A DNA stretch of 5,220 nt from Chloroflexota bacterium (lineage in GTDB: Bacteria; Chloroflexota; Dehalococcoidia; E44-bin15), in contig JADFVG010000091.1 in the NCBI GenBank assembly GCA_015222405.1, positions 1 to 5,220 of the forward strand, given 5' to 3'. The notes beneath the pieces were generated by a model. It searched no databases. It saw only the letters and a list, made by a program, of their open reading frames with translations, and was not told where the DNA came from. Positions 1 through 5,074 of this stretch are shown piece by piece. Position 1 is the first letter of the stretch, and the number at the start of each line of letters is the position of its first letter. The translations under genes were made by a program, and so were the position numbers.

Positions 1-414
1 GATAAGTGCGGCAATATCAACTCTACCGAGATACCGGGTGAGCTTTACCTCCTGGGCTCAGGTGGCGCCAACGATGTTGCTAGTGCCGCTAGTGAGGTGG
101 TGGTGCTGGTTCATCAATCGAGGGGGCGTTACCTGGAGCAGGTTCCCTACATCACCTGCCCCGGGGAGCGGGTGAGCACATTGGTCTCCACCATGGGTGT
201 GTTCGAAAAGCTTGGCGATGATAGGGAATTCACTCTCACCGAATGCTTCGCCGACCCCAAGCTGCCCACTATGGAGAAGAAGATAAATCAAATAAAGGAG
301 AGCTGTAGCTGGGAGCTTAAGGTATCCCCCAGGGTCAAGGAGGTCTCCCCTCCCACTGAGGAGGAGCTGATGCAACTGAGGCTCTTTGATCCCAAGAGGT
401 ATTTCCTTACTTGA
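1..414 (+). CDS. Family I CoA-transferase, beta subunit (GctB/IpdB-like), 3' end only
   Basis: The reading frame is open from the first base of the window to the TGA at 412-414, so this is the C-terminal 137 residues of a gene that starts upstream. The stretch GSGGANDVAS (residues 20-29 of the visible part) followed by VVVLVHQSRGRYLEQVPYIT and CPGERVSTLVST is typical of the beta subunits of family I CoA-transferases of the glutaconate CoA-transferase/IpdB type. These enzymes move CoA between acyl groups, or in IpdB-like members open rings in steroid catabolism, and work with an alpha subunit usually encoded just upstream. The catalytic glutamate region of the beta subunit would lie left of the window, so activity and substrate cannot be judged. 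An internal GTG at 97 is not the start, because the conserved GGAND motif lies before it. The stop codon sits within the ribosome binding site of panB, suggesting co-transcription and coupled translation. The family call is good; the specific substrate is unknown. Confidence 0.82.
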   Translation, partial: DKCGNINSTEIPGELYLLGSGGANDVASAASEVVVLVHQSRGRYLEQVPYITCPGERVSTLVSTMGVFEKLGDDREFTLTECFADPKLPTMEKKINQIKESCSWELKVSPRVKEVSPPTEEELMQLRLFDPKRYFLT

Positions 415-419
415 GGAGG
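413..419 (+). promoter_or_regulatory. Strong ribosome binding site of panB, overlapping the upstream stop codon
   Basis: GAGGAGG lies 5 bases before the ATG at 425. Its first two bases are the last two of the upstream TGA stop. This fixes the panB start at 425 rather than at the in-frame TTG at 386, which has no such signal and would overlap the preceding gene. Ribosomes ending on the CoA-transferase gene would stop directly on the panB initiation region, so translational coupling is likely (inference). Confidence 0.85.
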
Positions 420-424
420 CCAAG

Positions 425-1261
425 ATGCGGATTACTATCACTGATCTGCAGGAGATGAAGCAGAAGGGCGAAAAAATCCCCATGCTTACCGCCTATGATT
501 ACTCCACGGCGAAGCTGGTTGATGAGGCCGGGGTGCCGCTTATCCTGGTCGGTGATAGCCTGGGGATGGTGATCTTGGGCTATGAGTCCACCATTCCTGT
601 GACCATGGACGAGATGATCCATCACACCAAGGCAGTGGTGCGCGGGACAGAGCGGGCTCTGGTGGTGGGCGATATGCCGTTTATGACTTACCATACCTCT
701 GTCGATGATACCCTGCGCAATGCCGGCCGCTTCATTCAGGAGGGAGGGGCACAGGCGGTGAAGTTGGAGGGAGGCGAGACAGTTGCTGACAAGGTGAAAA
801 GGATTGTGGAATGTGGCATCCCGGTTCAGGGTCACATCGGGCTTACCCCGCAATCGGTGCATCAGCTCGGTGGCTTCAAGGTGGTGGGCAAGACACCTGA
901 GGCGGCAGTGCGCCTGTTGAATGACGCCAAGGCGCTGGAGCAGGCAGGGGCCTTCTCCATCGTGCTGGAGGCGGTTCCTGCTCCCCTTTCCAAGCTGATC
1001 ACAGAGAGGGTGAGCGTTCCCACCATCGGCATCGGCGCTGGCCCTGACTGCGATGGTCAGGTTCAGGTGGTGAGCGACATCCTTGGCCTTTTCACCGACT
1101 TCGTGCCTAAGCATGCCAAGCAATATGCCAGGCTCGCAGACATTATTAAGACCTCTGTTGGCGACTACGTGTCTGAGGTGCAGGCGGGTAGCTTCCCTAC
1201 GGCAAAGCAGAGCTACACCATGGATGAGAAGATCATTGCTGAGCTGGCTCGCTCCGCTTAG
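425..1261 (+). CDS. panB: 3-methyl-2-oxobutanoate hydroxymethyltransferase (ketopantoate hydroxymethyltransferase)
   Basis: PanB transfers a hydroxymethyl group from 5,10-methylenetetrahydrofolate to 3-methyl-2-oxobutanoate (the valine 2-oxo acid), giving ketopantoate. This is the first committed step of pantothenate synthesis and takes place in the cytoplasm. The 278-residue product is close to the usual 260-280. It shows the family landmarks almost in E. coli register: MLTAYDYSTAKLVDEAG (20-36), VGDSLGM with metal-binding Asp44, VVGDMPF with Asp83, KLEGG with Lys113 and Glu115, the substrate-region His137 in GHIGLTPQS, the catalytic-base Glu182 in LEAVP, and the GIGAGPDCDGQV loop. The fold expected is a (beta/alpha)8 barrel that assembles as a decamer (family knowledge). 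All key residues are present, so it should be active. The ATG at 425 is chosen for its strong Shine-Dalgarno sequence. It lies directly after the CoA-transferase gene and 8 bases before panC, in an apparent operon. Confidence 0.97.
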   Translation: MRITITDLQEMKQKGEKIPMLTAYDYSTAKLVDEAGVPLILVGDSLGMVILGYESTIPVTMDEMIHHTKAVVRGTERALVVGDMPFMTYHTSVDDTLRNAGRFIQEGGAQAVKLEGGETVADKVKRIVECGIPVQGHIGLTPQSVHQLGGFKVVGKTPEAAVRLLNDAKALEQAGAFSIVLEAVPAPLSKLITERVSVPTIGIGAGPDCDGQVQVVSDILGLFTDFVPKHAKQYARLADIIKTSVGDYVSEVQAGSFPTAKQSYTMDEKIIAELARSA

Positions 1262-1269
1262 GTAGGTAG

Positions 1270-2103
1270 ATGAAGGTTGTCACTGAGATTGGTGAATACA
1301 GGAAGCTGAGAAAAGGGATGCCATCCCCGGTTGGCTTCGTGCCCACCATGGGCTACCTTCATCAAGGGCATCTCGCCCTGGTGCAGCAGGCGCGAGCCGA
1401 GAATAAGACTGTAGTCGTCAGTATCTTCGTCAACCCCACCCAGTTCGGCCCTAAGGATGATCTTGCCGCCTATCCCCGTGACCCTGAGCGCGACCTCGCC
1501 CTGCTGGAGAAGGAGGGCACCGACATCGTATTCATGCCTTCGGCTGAAGAAATGTACCCTGAGGGCTTTAGTTCGTGGGTCGAGGTTGACAAGGTCACCG
1601 ACAGGCTTGAGGGCGCTTTTCGTCCTGGTCACTTCAGGGGTGTGGCTACCATAGTCGCCAAGCTGTTCAATAGCGTCCAGCCCCACAGGGCCTACTTCGG
1701 GCAGAAGGATGCTCAGCAGCTTATAGTCATCAAGAAGATGGTCTCCGACCTCAATATGGACCTGGAGGTCGTCGCTGTGCCCACAGTTCGGGATCCTGAT
1801 GGCCTGGCGATGAGCAGCCGCAACACTTACCTCGATCCCGAAGAGCGAAAGGCTGCCCTTGTGCTGTGGAACGCTTTATCCCTTGCTCAGGAGCTATGGA
1901 GTAAGGGCGAAAGAAATGCTGAGCGCCTGAGACAGGAGATGAGCGCACTCATCCAGAAGGAGCCCCGGGCAAAGATCGATTACGTCAGCGTTGCCGACCC
2001 CGATTCCCTGGAGGAGCTATCGCAGATCGAGGGCACTGCTCTGGTTTCCATGGCGGTGAGGATCGGCAAAACGCGGCTGATAGATAATATAACGTTGGGC
2101 TGA
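1270..2103 (+). CDS. panC: Pantothenate synthetase (pantoate--beta-alanine ligase)
   Basis: PanC activates pantoate with ATP to pantoyl-adenylate and joins it to beta-alanine, releasing AMP and pantothenate; it is a cytoplasmic dimer. The 277-residue product matches the usual length of about 280. Motifs in order: PTMGYLHQGHL (25-35) carrying the HxGH nucleotide-binding signature at His31/His34; FVNPTQFGPKDD (53-64); YPRD (68-71); RLEGAFRPGHFRGVATIVAKLFN in the middle; GQKD (144-147); and RDPDGLAMSSRN (174-185), which holds the KMSKS-like loop. The ATG at 1270 follows the panB stop by 8 bases; an AGGTAGG stretch just before it is a modest ribosome binding site, so reinitiation after panB may help. 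panB-panC order is standard. panD, the source of beta-alanine and often the next gene, is absent: panC is followed by a convergent gene instead. Confidence 0.97.
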   Translation: MKVVTEIGEYRKLRKGMPSPVGFVPTMGYLHQGHLALVQQARAENKTVVVSIFVNPTQFGPKDDLAAYPRDPERDLALLEKEGTDIVFMPSAEEMYPEGFSSWVEVDKVTDRLEGAFRPGHFRGVATIVAKLFNSVQPHRAYFGQKDAQQLIVIKKMVSDLNMDLEVVAVPTVRDPDGLAMSSRNTYLDPEERKAALVLWNALSLAQELWSKGERNAERLRQEMSALIQKEPRAKIDYVSVADPDSLEELSQIEGTALVSMAVRIGKTRLIDNITLG

Positions 2104-2109
2104 AATACC

Positions 2110-2152
2110 CAGCCTTGGAAAGGGAAGTGGTATCAGCTGAGACCTAAGGCTG
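2110..2152. terminator. Possible hairpin between convergent genes (weak terminator candidate)
   Basis: CAGCCTT at 2110-2116 is the reverse complement of AAGGCTG at 2146-2152. GG and CC just inside can extend the stem with one bulged base. It sits in the 53-base gap between the convergent ends of panC and the exported-protein gene, where a bidirectional terminator is expected. The loop is long (about 25 bases) and no clean T-run follows on either strand; the - strand continues into a short GGTATTTC. Termination is therefore plausible but not shown. Confidence 0.3.
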
Positions 2153-2156
2153 CAGG

Positions 2157-3113
2157 TCACCGCCCTGATGCTCTTTCACCTCCCCGCTTCCTGTTCCACA
2201 CCGCCAGCGACACGCCAGCAGCCACTATCAGTGCTGCTGCCATAATCCAGGGCGCTACCAGCCCGAGCTTGTCCGTTGGGACTATGGTCCCGCCGACGGG
2301 AGGTGTGGGAGGTGCAATCGTATAGGACGCTAGCTCCCAGGTCTCGATGCCATTATAATAGCTCTCTGGGTAAACCCACTTCACGGCGCCCATCACCGTT
2401 GGCGACCACCAGACCTCGCTGAGGCACTCCCCCTCGCAGGTCGTCGTAATGTGGACGCAGTCAGAGAATGTACCCGCAGGCACCGTAACCGTCACCCCAA
2501 CGGCTTCTACTGTCTCTGTGCAAGTCCAAGTCCCCCCCTGTGGAGCTAGGCAGCTGCTACTCGTAAAGGTATACTGTGTCCTAGTGAAGGACCAGCTTTC
2601 ACCGGCAATGTACGGCCGACCGGGCTGCGTACCAGTATAGTCGTCGCGAGCTTGCTCGGCTGTCATCGGCGTCATGCTCGACAAGCACTGAGGAACAACC
2701 AGCCATTGAAGAGTGAGGTCGCTCATGCTTGCATAGACTTCGTAGGGCCCTACGGTTTGTATCGGGGTTCCACCAGGAACATACCGAGTCGGGACGGTGC
2801 ATCCAGGACAACCGGCATCGGGCGAGGTGTGAATCTGAAAATGATAACTGGGGACCGCAGGCGGGGTTGTTATGCACACCCCCGACGGCGGCATCGCATT
2901 ATGCTCCACCAAATGGAAATGAAATGGGTGGTCGTATTCGTAGTACCCGTTGGTATCATCCTCATAGTCGACCAGATATGTCCATGTGGATCCCACACCC
3001 GGGATAGGCGGCGCGTCTGCGCTCACAGTGGAGAACGCTCCACTAACAGTCACCGTGGCCAGTGCAACAATAAACGCAGTAGCAACTGCTACTGCCGCTA
3101 TCGTCCTTCTCAC
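2157..3113 (-). CDS. Secreted protein of unknown function with signal peptide and C-terminal membrane anchor
   Basis: The 318-residue product has no function I recognise. It opens with a signal peptide: MRR, then a hydrophobic run at about residues 5-23, with a possible signal peptidase I site after ADA (32-34). A long extracytoplasmic region rich in T, P, Y and G follows. It holds nine cysteines, including a CPGC motif at 102-105 and a cluster between 188 and 230, so disulphides are likely; the odd number leaves one unpaired. Residues 211-246 (VPAGTFSDC... then EVWWSPTVMGAVKW) resemble a beta-rich repeat pattern seen in many uncharacterised exported proteins (DUF3108/TapB-like), a loose similarity only. 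Near the end comes PPVGGTIVPTDKLGLVAPW (271-289), a transmembrane helix at about 285-306 and a basic tail (NRKRGGER), a layout that would tether the domain outside the cell. The GTG start at 3113 is preceded by GGGGGTGAG, and the coding frame begins directly with the signal peptide. A promoter and a long structured leader lie upstream. Confidence 0.8.
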   Translation of the reverse strand: MRRTIAAVAVATAFIVALATVTVSGAFSTVSADAPPIPGVGSTWTYLVDYEDDTNGYYEYDHPFHFHLVEHNAMPPSGVCITTPPAVPSYHFQIHTSPDAGCPGCTVPTRYVPGGTPIQTVGPYEVYASMSDLTLQWLVVPQCLSSMTPMTAEQARDDYTGTQPGRPYIAGESWSFTRTQYTFTSSSCLAPQGGTWTCTETVEAVGVTVTVPAGTFSDCVHITTTCEGECLSEVWWSPTVMGAVKWVYPESYYNGIETWELASYTIAPPTPPVGGTIVPTDKLGLVAPWIMAAALIVAAGVSLAVWNRKRGGERASGR

Positions 3114-3115
3114 TT

Positions 3116-3124
3116 CTCACCCCC
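3116..3124 (-). promoter_or_regulatory. Ribosome binding site of the exported-protein gene, close to its GTG start
   Basis: On the - strand GGGGGTGAG precedes the GTG at 3113 by two bases, so the GGGGG core is at a usable distance of about six bases. On the same RNA a UUUUACC segment (3158-3152) can pair with GGUGAGA (3121-3115) over seven positions including two G-U pairs. The site could therefore be masked or exposed by upstream folding (inference). Confidence 0.5.
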
Positions 3125-3180
3125 GCCGTACCTAGTCCGGCAATTGCCAAAGGTAAAACCTGACATCAGATTCCTGGGAA

Positions 3181-3314
3181 CGGTGCGCCGTAGAGCCGTT
3201 ACGTGGGTCGCCAGCTGTTGAGCCAGCGAACGTTTTTGGTTATCAATCGAGGCGGGCCTAAGGCCCGGCTACCGAGGTCCCTTGAGGAGGGAACAATCAA
3301 ATACTACTGCACCG
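3181..3314 (-). ncRNA. Candidate structured leader RNA (possible riboswitch or other cis-regulatory element)
   Basis: Read on the - strand, the ends of this stretch pair to close a long-range stem. CGGUGC (3314-3309) pairs with GCACCG (3186-3181), and GUAG (3307-3304) with CUAC (3193-3190). Inside are three local hairpins. The first is UCCCU/AGGGA (3292-3288 with 3282-3278). The second is CGGGCC/GGCCCG with loop UUA (3267-3262 with 3258-3253). The third is CGCUGGCU/AGCUGGCG with loop CAAC (3228-3221 with 3216-3209). The third contains two G-U pairs that would become A-C mismatches on the opposite strand, which favours a - strand RNA. The element lies between a strong promoter and the exported-protein start, where a cis-acting riboswitch would sit. 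I compared it by eye with c-di-GMP, c-di-AMP, cobalamin, SAM and ZTP consensus features and found no convincing match. Ligand and function are unknown. Confidence 0.42.
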
Positions 3315-3323
3315 AAAAACTTT

Positions 3324-3349
3324 CACGAGACCTGCATAGGAGACTCGTG
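3324..3349 (-). other. Leader hairpin near the transcript 5' end
   Basis: CACGAG (3349-3344) and CUCGUG (3329-3324) form a perfect 6-bp stem. CCU/AGG (3340-3338 with 3333-3331) continues it past a small internal loop, capped by AUGC. It begins just a few bases after the predicted transcription start, so it would be the first structure in the leader. The T-run on its 3' side (3319-3315 on this strand) starts after an AAAG spacer, so it resembles a terminator only loosely. Confidence 0.45.
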
Positions 3350-3361
3350 CGCCGTAAGTGA

Positions 3362-3390
3362 AGCCTAGCACAAACTTCGCTGGCTGTCAA
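3362..3390 (-). promoter_or_regulatory. Sigma70-type promoter for the exported-protein gene
   Basis: On the - strand a perfect TTGACA (-35, 3390-3385) is followed after exactly 17 bases by TAGGCT (-10, 3367-3362). Transcription would start near 3355, leaving a leader of about 240 bases before the GTG at 3113. The promoter begins only some 17 bases past the MFS stop codon, so the exported gene can be expressed apart from the padR-MFS operon, although no clear terminator separates them. Confidence 0.62.
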
Positions 3391-3406
3391 GTGCTGCCTC
3401 TATTAG

Positions 3407-4627
3407 CTACCGCCGAATCAGCAACGCGAACCCCAGCATCGCTGTCCCGGCCAGGGCGGCCCCGAAGTAGAACGTCGCTGCCGGGCTGATCACCTGCCAC
3501 AGGACACCGGCGATTATGCTGGCAGGGAGAAGGGTGAGCCCCACAGCACCATGATACAGGCCATAGGCGGTTCCCCTGCTCTCCTCGGGCACCACATCGG
3601 CGACAAAGGCTCGTGTCACCCCCTCTGCCAATCCAAAGTAAAGCCCGTAGAGGGCGAAGAGCGGGATTGCATGCCACGATGCTGATGCCAGGGCGAATCC
3701 AAGATAGGTGAGGGCATATATCGCCCACCCACCTACAATGATAGCCTTCCTGCCGAGTTTATCCGATAAAATCCCGGAGGGATAGGAGACCGAGGCATAG
3801 ACTAGATTGAAAAGCCCGAGCAGCAGGAGGATATTGAGAACGGAGATGCCGATGTCCTGTGCCCGCAGTATGAGAAAGGCATCAGTGGAGTTGCCCAGGG
3901 TGAACAGGACGATTATCCCCAGGAAAATCTTGAACCGCCTGTCGAAGCCCCTACCCGGTGCCGCGCTCACCTTTTCCTTCAGGGCACGAAATGCCCTGCG
4001 CTCATGAACGAAGAAGATAAGGAGCAGCACTGCCAGCACCGCCGGGATGACGCCGATGATGACCGCCATTTGGAAGGTGTCTCGTGAGAGTAGCTGCTCT
4101 CCCCTTTGCATGAAGAAGACGATGGCTGCGGCGCCAGCGATGCCAGTAACGGCGCCAAAGGTATCCAGTGCACGGTGGAAGCCGAAGGCGCGACCCATCT
4201 TCTCAGGGGGAGTGGAATCGGCAACCAGGGCATCGCGGGGCGAGGTGCGAATCCCCTTGCCCACCCGGTCAGCGACGCGCACTGCAAGCACCGCCCCCCA
4301 GACGTTGGCGAGATATAGGAAGGGCTTGGCCACGGTGGAGAGGCCATAGCCCAGGATGGTCAGCCCTTTGCGCCGCCCCAGTTTATCGCTGAGCCAGCCG
4401 CTGGCAATCTTGAGCACAGTGGCGGCGCTGTCGCCAAGGCCCTCGATAACACCGATGATTGCTGTCCCCACTCCTAAGACGTTGAACAAGAACAGGGGCA
4501 GAAGGTTGAAGATCATATCGCTGGAGACATCGGTGAGAAAGCTCACCCAGCCGAGGAAGAAGACGTTGCGGCTGACGCCGAAGGCCCTGGGCCTCGTGCT
4601 CTGTGTTTCATTGCCGGCTTGTTTCAT
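3407..4627 (-). CDS. MFS transporter, 12-helix, probable drug or solute efflux permease
   Basis: The product is a 406-residue integral membrane protein with about 12 hydrophobic segments, six before and six after a charged central loop (HERRAFRALKEKVSAAPGRGFDRRF), as in the major facilitator superfamily. Motif A appears twice: GWLSDKLGRRKG (77-88) between helices 2 and 3, and GILSDKLGRKAI between helices 8 and 9. Helix 1 carries two acidic residues (Asp33, Asp37 in TDVSSDM), and residues 117-138 contain the conserved stretch RVADRVGKGIRTSPRDAL. These features fit the MFS_MJ1317-like group of prokaryotic transporters, most of unknown substrate. The ATG at 4627 is one base after the padR stop. 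A longer reading to 4702 would overlap padR and add a hydrophilic, arginine-rich tail unlike the family. No strong ribosome binding site precedes 4627, so translational coupling to padR is likely. Pairing with a PadR repressor suggests efflux induced by the substrate (inference). Confidence 0.9.
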   Translation of the reverse strand: MKQAGNETQSTRPRAFGVSRNVFFLGWVSFLTDVSSDMIFNLLPLFLFNVLGVGTAIIGVIEGLGDSAATVLKIASGWLSDKLGRRKGLTILGYGLSTVAKPFLYLANVWGAVLAVRVADRVGKGIRTSPRDALVADSTPPEKMGRAFGFHRALDTFGAVTGIAGAAAIVFFMQRGEQLLSRDTFQMAVIIGVIPAVLAVLLLIFFVHERRAFRALKEKVSAAPGRGFDRRFKIFLGIIVLFTLGNSTDAFLILRAQDIGISVLNILLLLGLFNLVYASVSYPSGILSDKLGRKAIIVGGWAIYALTYLGFALASASWHAIPLFALYGLYFGLAEGVTRAFVADVVPEESRGTAYGLYHGAVGLTLLPASIIAGVLWQVISPAATFYFGAALAGTAMLGFALLIRR

Positions 4628-4628
4628 G

Positions 4629-4940
4629 TTATTTATCCGATGCTTCCTCGAGCACCTCGTCGACCAGCTCCGTGATTTTTCTTCTCGCCTCGTCGAGGGC
4701 AACCAGACCCTGATCAGTTATGGCATAGTATTTGCGAACTTTCCCGCCGACCAGCTTCCTTTGCTGAGACAGGTAGCCCTCCTTTGCCAGGCGGTGCAGT
4801 GTTGGGTACAGGGTCCCGGGGCTTAATCGGTAGCCATGCCGACCAAGTTCCTCCAAGATCTCGACTCCGTAGATTGGCTCCTTCGAAGCATGGTACAGGA
4901 TGTGAATCTTAACGAAGCCAAGGAAGAAATCCTTGAGCAT
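4629..4940 (-). CDS. PadR-family transcriptional regulator
   Basis: The 103-residue product is a PadR winged-helix repressor. The N-terminal half has FLGFVKIHILYHASKEPIYGVEILEEL (6-32), then the recognition-helix signature YRLSPGTLYPTLHRLAKEGYL (37-57). The wing follows with GGKVRKYYAITDQGLVAL (65-82), and a charged C-terminal helix (83-100) likely mediates dimerisation. Its length fits the short PadR subgroup. The start is set at the ATG at 4940, because GGAGG (4950-4946) lies five bases before it; an in-frame ATG at 4952 would place that sequence inside the gene and has no ribosome binding site of its own. PadR proteins usually repress a neighbouring transporter gene and themselves until a small molecule binds (family knowledge). 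Here the gene is first in a two-gene operon with the MFS transporter, and a palindromic operator overlies its promoter. Confidence 0.95.
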   Translation of the reverse strand: MLKDFFLGFVKIHILYHASKEPIYGVEILEELGRHGYRLSPGTLYPTLHRLAKEGYLSQQRKLVGGKVRKYYAITDQGLVALDEARRKITELVDEVLEEASDK

Positions 4941-4945
4941 GCCAG

Positions 4946-4950
4946 CCTCC
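4946..4950 (-). promoter_or_regulatory. Ribosome binding site deciding the padR start
   Basis: GGAGG on the - strand stands five bases upstream of the ATG at 4940. It overlaps the other candidate start (ATG at 4952-4950), which itself has no Shine-Dalgarno sequence, so the downstream ATG is the better start. Confidence 0.8.
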
Positions 4951-4955
4951 ATTAC

Positions 4956-4994
4956 TATCGGCTAATGATATCGGCACATGATATCAGGCCCTGA
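4956..4994. repeat. Three tandem 13-bp units in the padR promoter region
   Basis: TATCGGCTAATGA (4956-4968), TATCGGCACATGA (4969-4981) and TATCAGGCCCTGA (4982-4994) follow one another without gaps. All begin TATC and end TGA. The junctions create the GATATC palindromes that make up the operator. The array could offer several adjacent repressor contact sites rather than one. Confidence 0.6.
4966..4986. promoter_or_regulatory. Putative PadR operator, perfect 21-bp inverted repeat
   Basis: TGATATC (4966-4972) and GATATCA (4980-4986) are exact reverse complements separated by seven bases. The palindrome covers the -10 element and predicted start point of the padR-MFS promoter, the right place for repression by blocking RNA polymerase. 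Other PadR proteins bind spaced inverted repeats of similar size (family knowledge). Binding by this PadR is inferred from position. Confidence 0.65.
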
Positions 4995-5006
4995 TCTGTT
5001 TGTCAA
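4978..5006 (-). promoter_or_regulatory. Near-consensus sigma70 promoter of the padR-MFS operon
   Basis: On the - strand a perfect TTGACA (-35, 5006-5001) is followed after 17 bases by TATCAT (-10, 4983-4978). The start would fall near 4971, leaving about 30 leader bases before the padR ATG. Its strength suits a promoter held down by a repressor, and the 21-bp palindrome lies across its -10 and start region. Confidence 0.72.
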
Positions 5007-5029
5007 GGGCAGCCGAGACGAGCCCTTTC

Positions 5030-5058
5030 TTGCTCAGCAGGGGCAAAAGAGGTATACT
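5030..5058 (+). promoter_or_regulatory. Sigma70-type promoter of mnmE
   Basis: TTGCTC (-35, 5030-5035) and TATACT (-10, 5053-5058) are separated by 17 bases. The start would be near 5065, only about ten bases before the ATG at 5075. The promoter is divergent from that of padR, with 23 bases between the two -35 elements and no overlap with the palindromic operator. Confidence 0.55.
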
Positions 5059-5074
5059 AGGCGGTCAAATAGCT

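Noticed and set aside
386..424. Upstream TTG start for panB at 386
   Set aside because: It lies inside the CoA-transferase gene with no ribosome binding site, while the ATG at 425 has GAGGAGG five bases ahead and begins the normal PanB sequence.
407..1123. A 238-codon open frame on the - strand opposite panB
   Set aside because: It lies wholly antisense to a clearly conserved panB. Its translation is rich in His, Arg and Leu with no recognisable domain, as expected from a GC-biased shadow frame.
2652..3221. A 189-codon + strand frame opposite the exported-protein gene
   Set aside because: Its product is Arg/His/Cys-rich with no motif. The - strand reading has a signal peptide, a membrane anchor and a promoter, so the + frame is a shadow.
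3241..3290. c-di-GMP-I (GEMM) riboswitch on the + strand, suggested by GGGCCTAAGGCCC followed by GCTACCGA
   Set aside because: The GCAAAGC core, the GNRA-like tetraloop arm and its receptor are missing, and no + strand gene follows. The likeness is limited to one GC-rich hairpin.
4628..4702. Longer N-terminus for the MFS transporter (start at 4702)
   Set aside because: It would overlap padR by 74 bases and add 25 hydrophilic residues out of keeping with the family. The ATG at 4627, one base after the padR stop, starts a normal-length protein.
5016..5050. Imperfect inverted repeat before mnmE (CCTTTCTTGC against GCAAAAGAGG)
   Set aside because: The arms mismatch at two or more places, no T-run follows, and the stretch is explained by the mnmE promoter elements.
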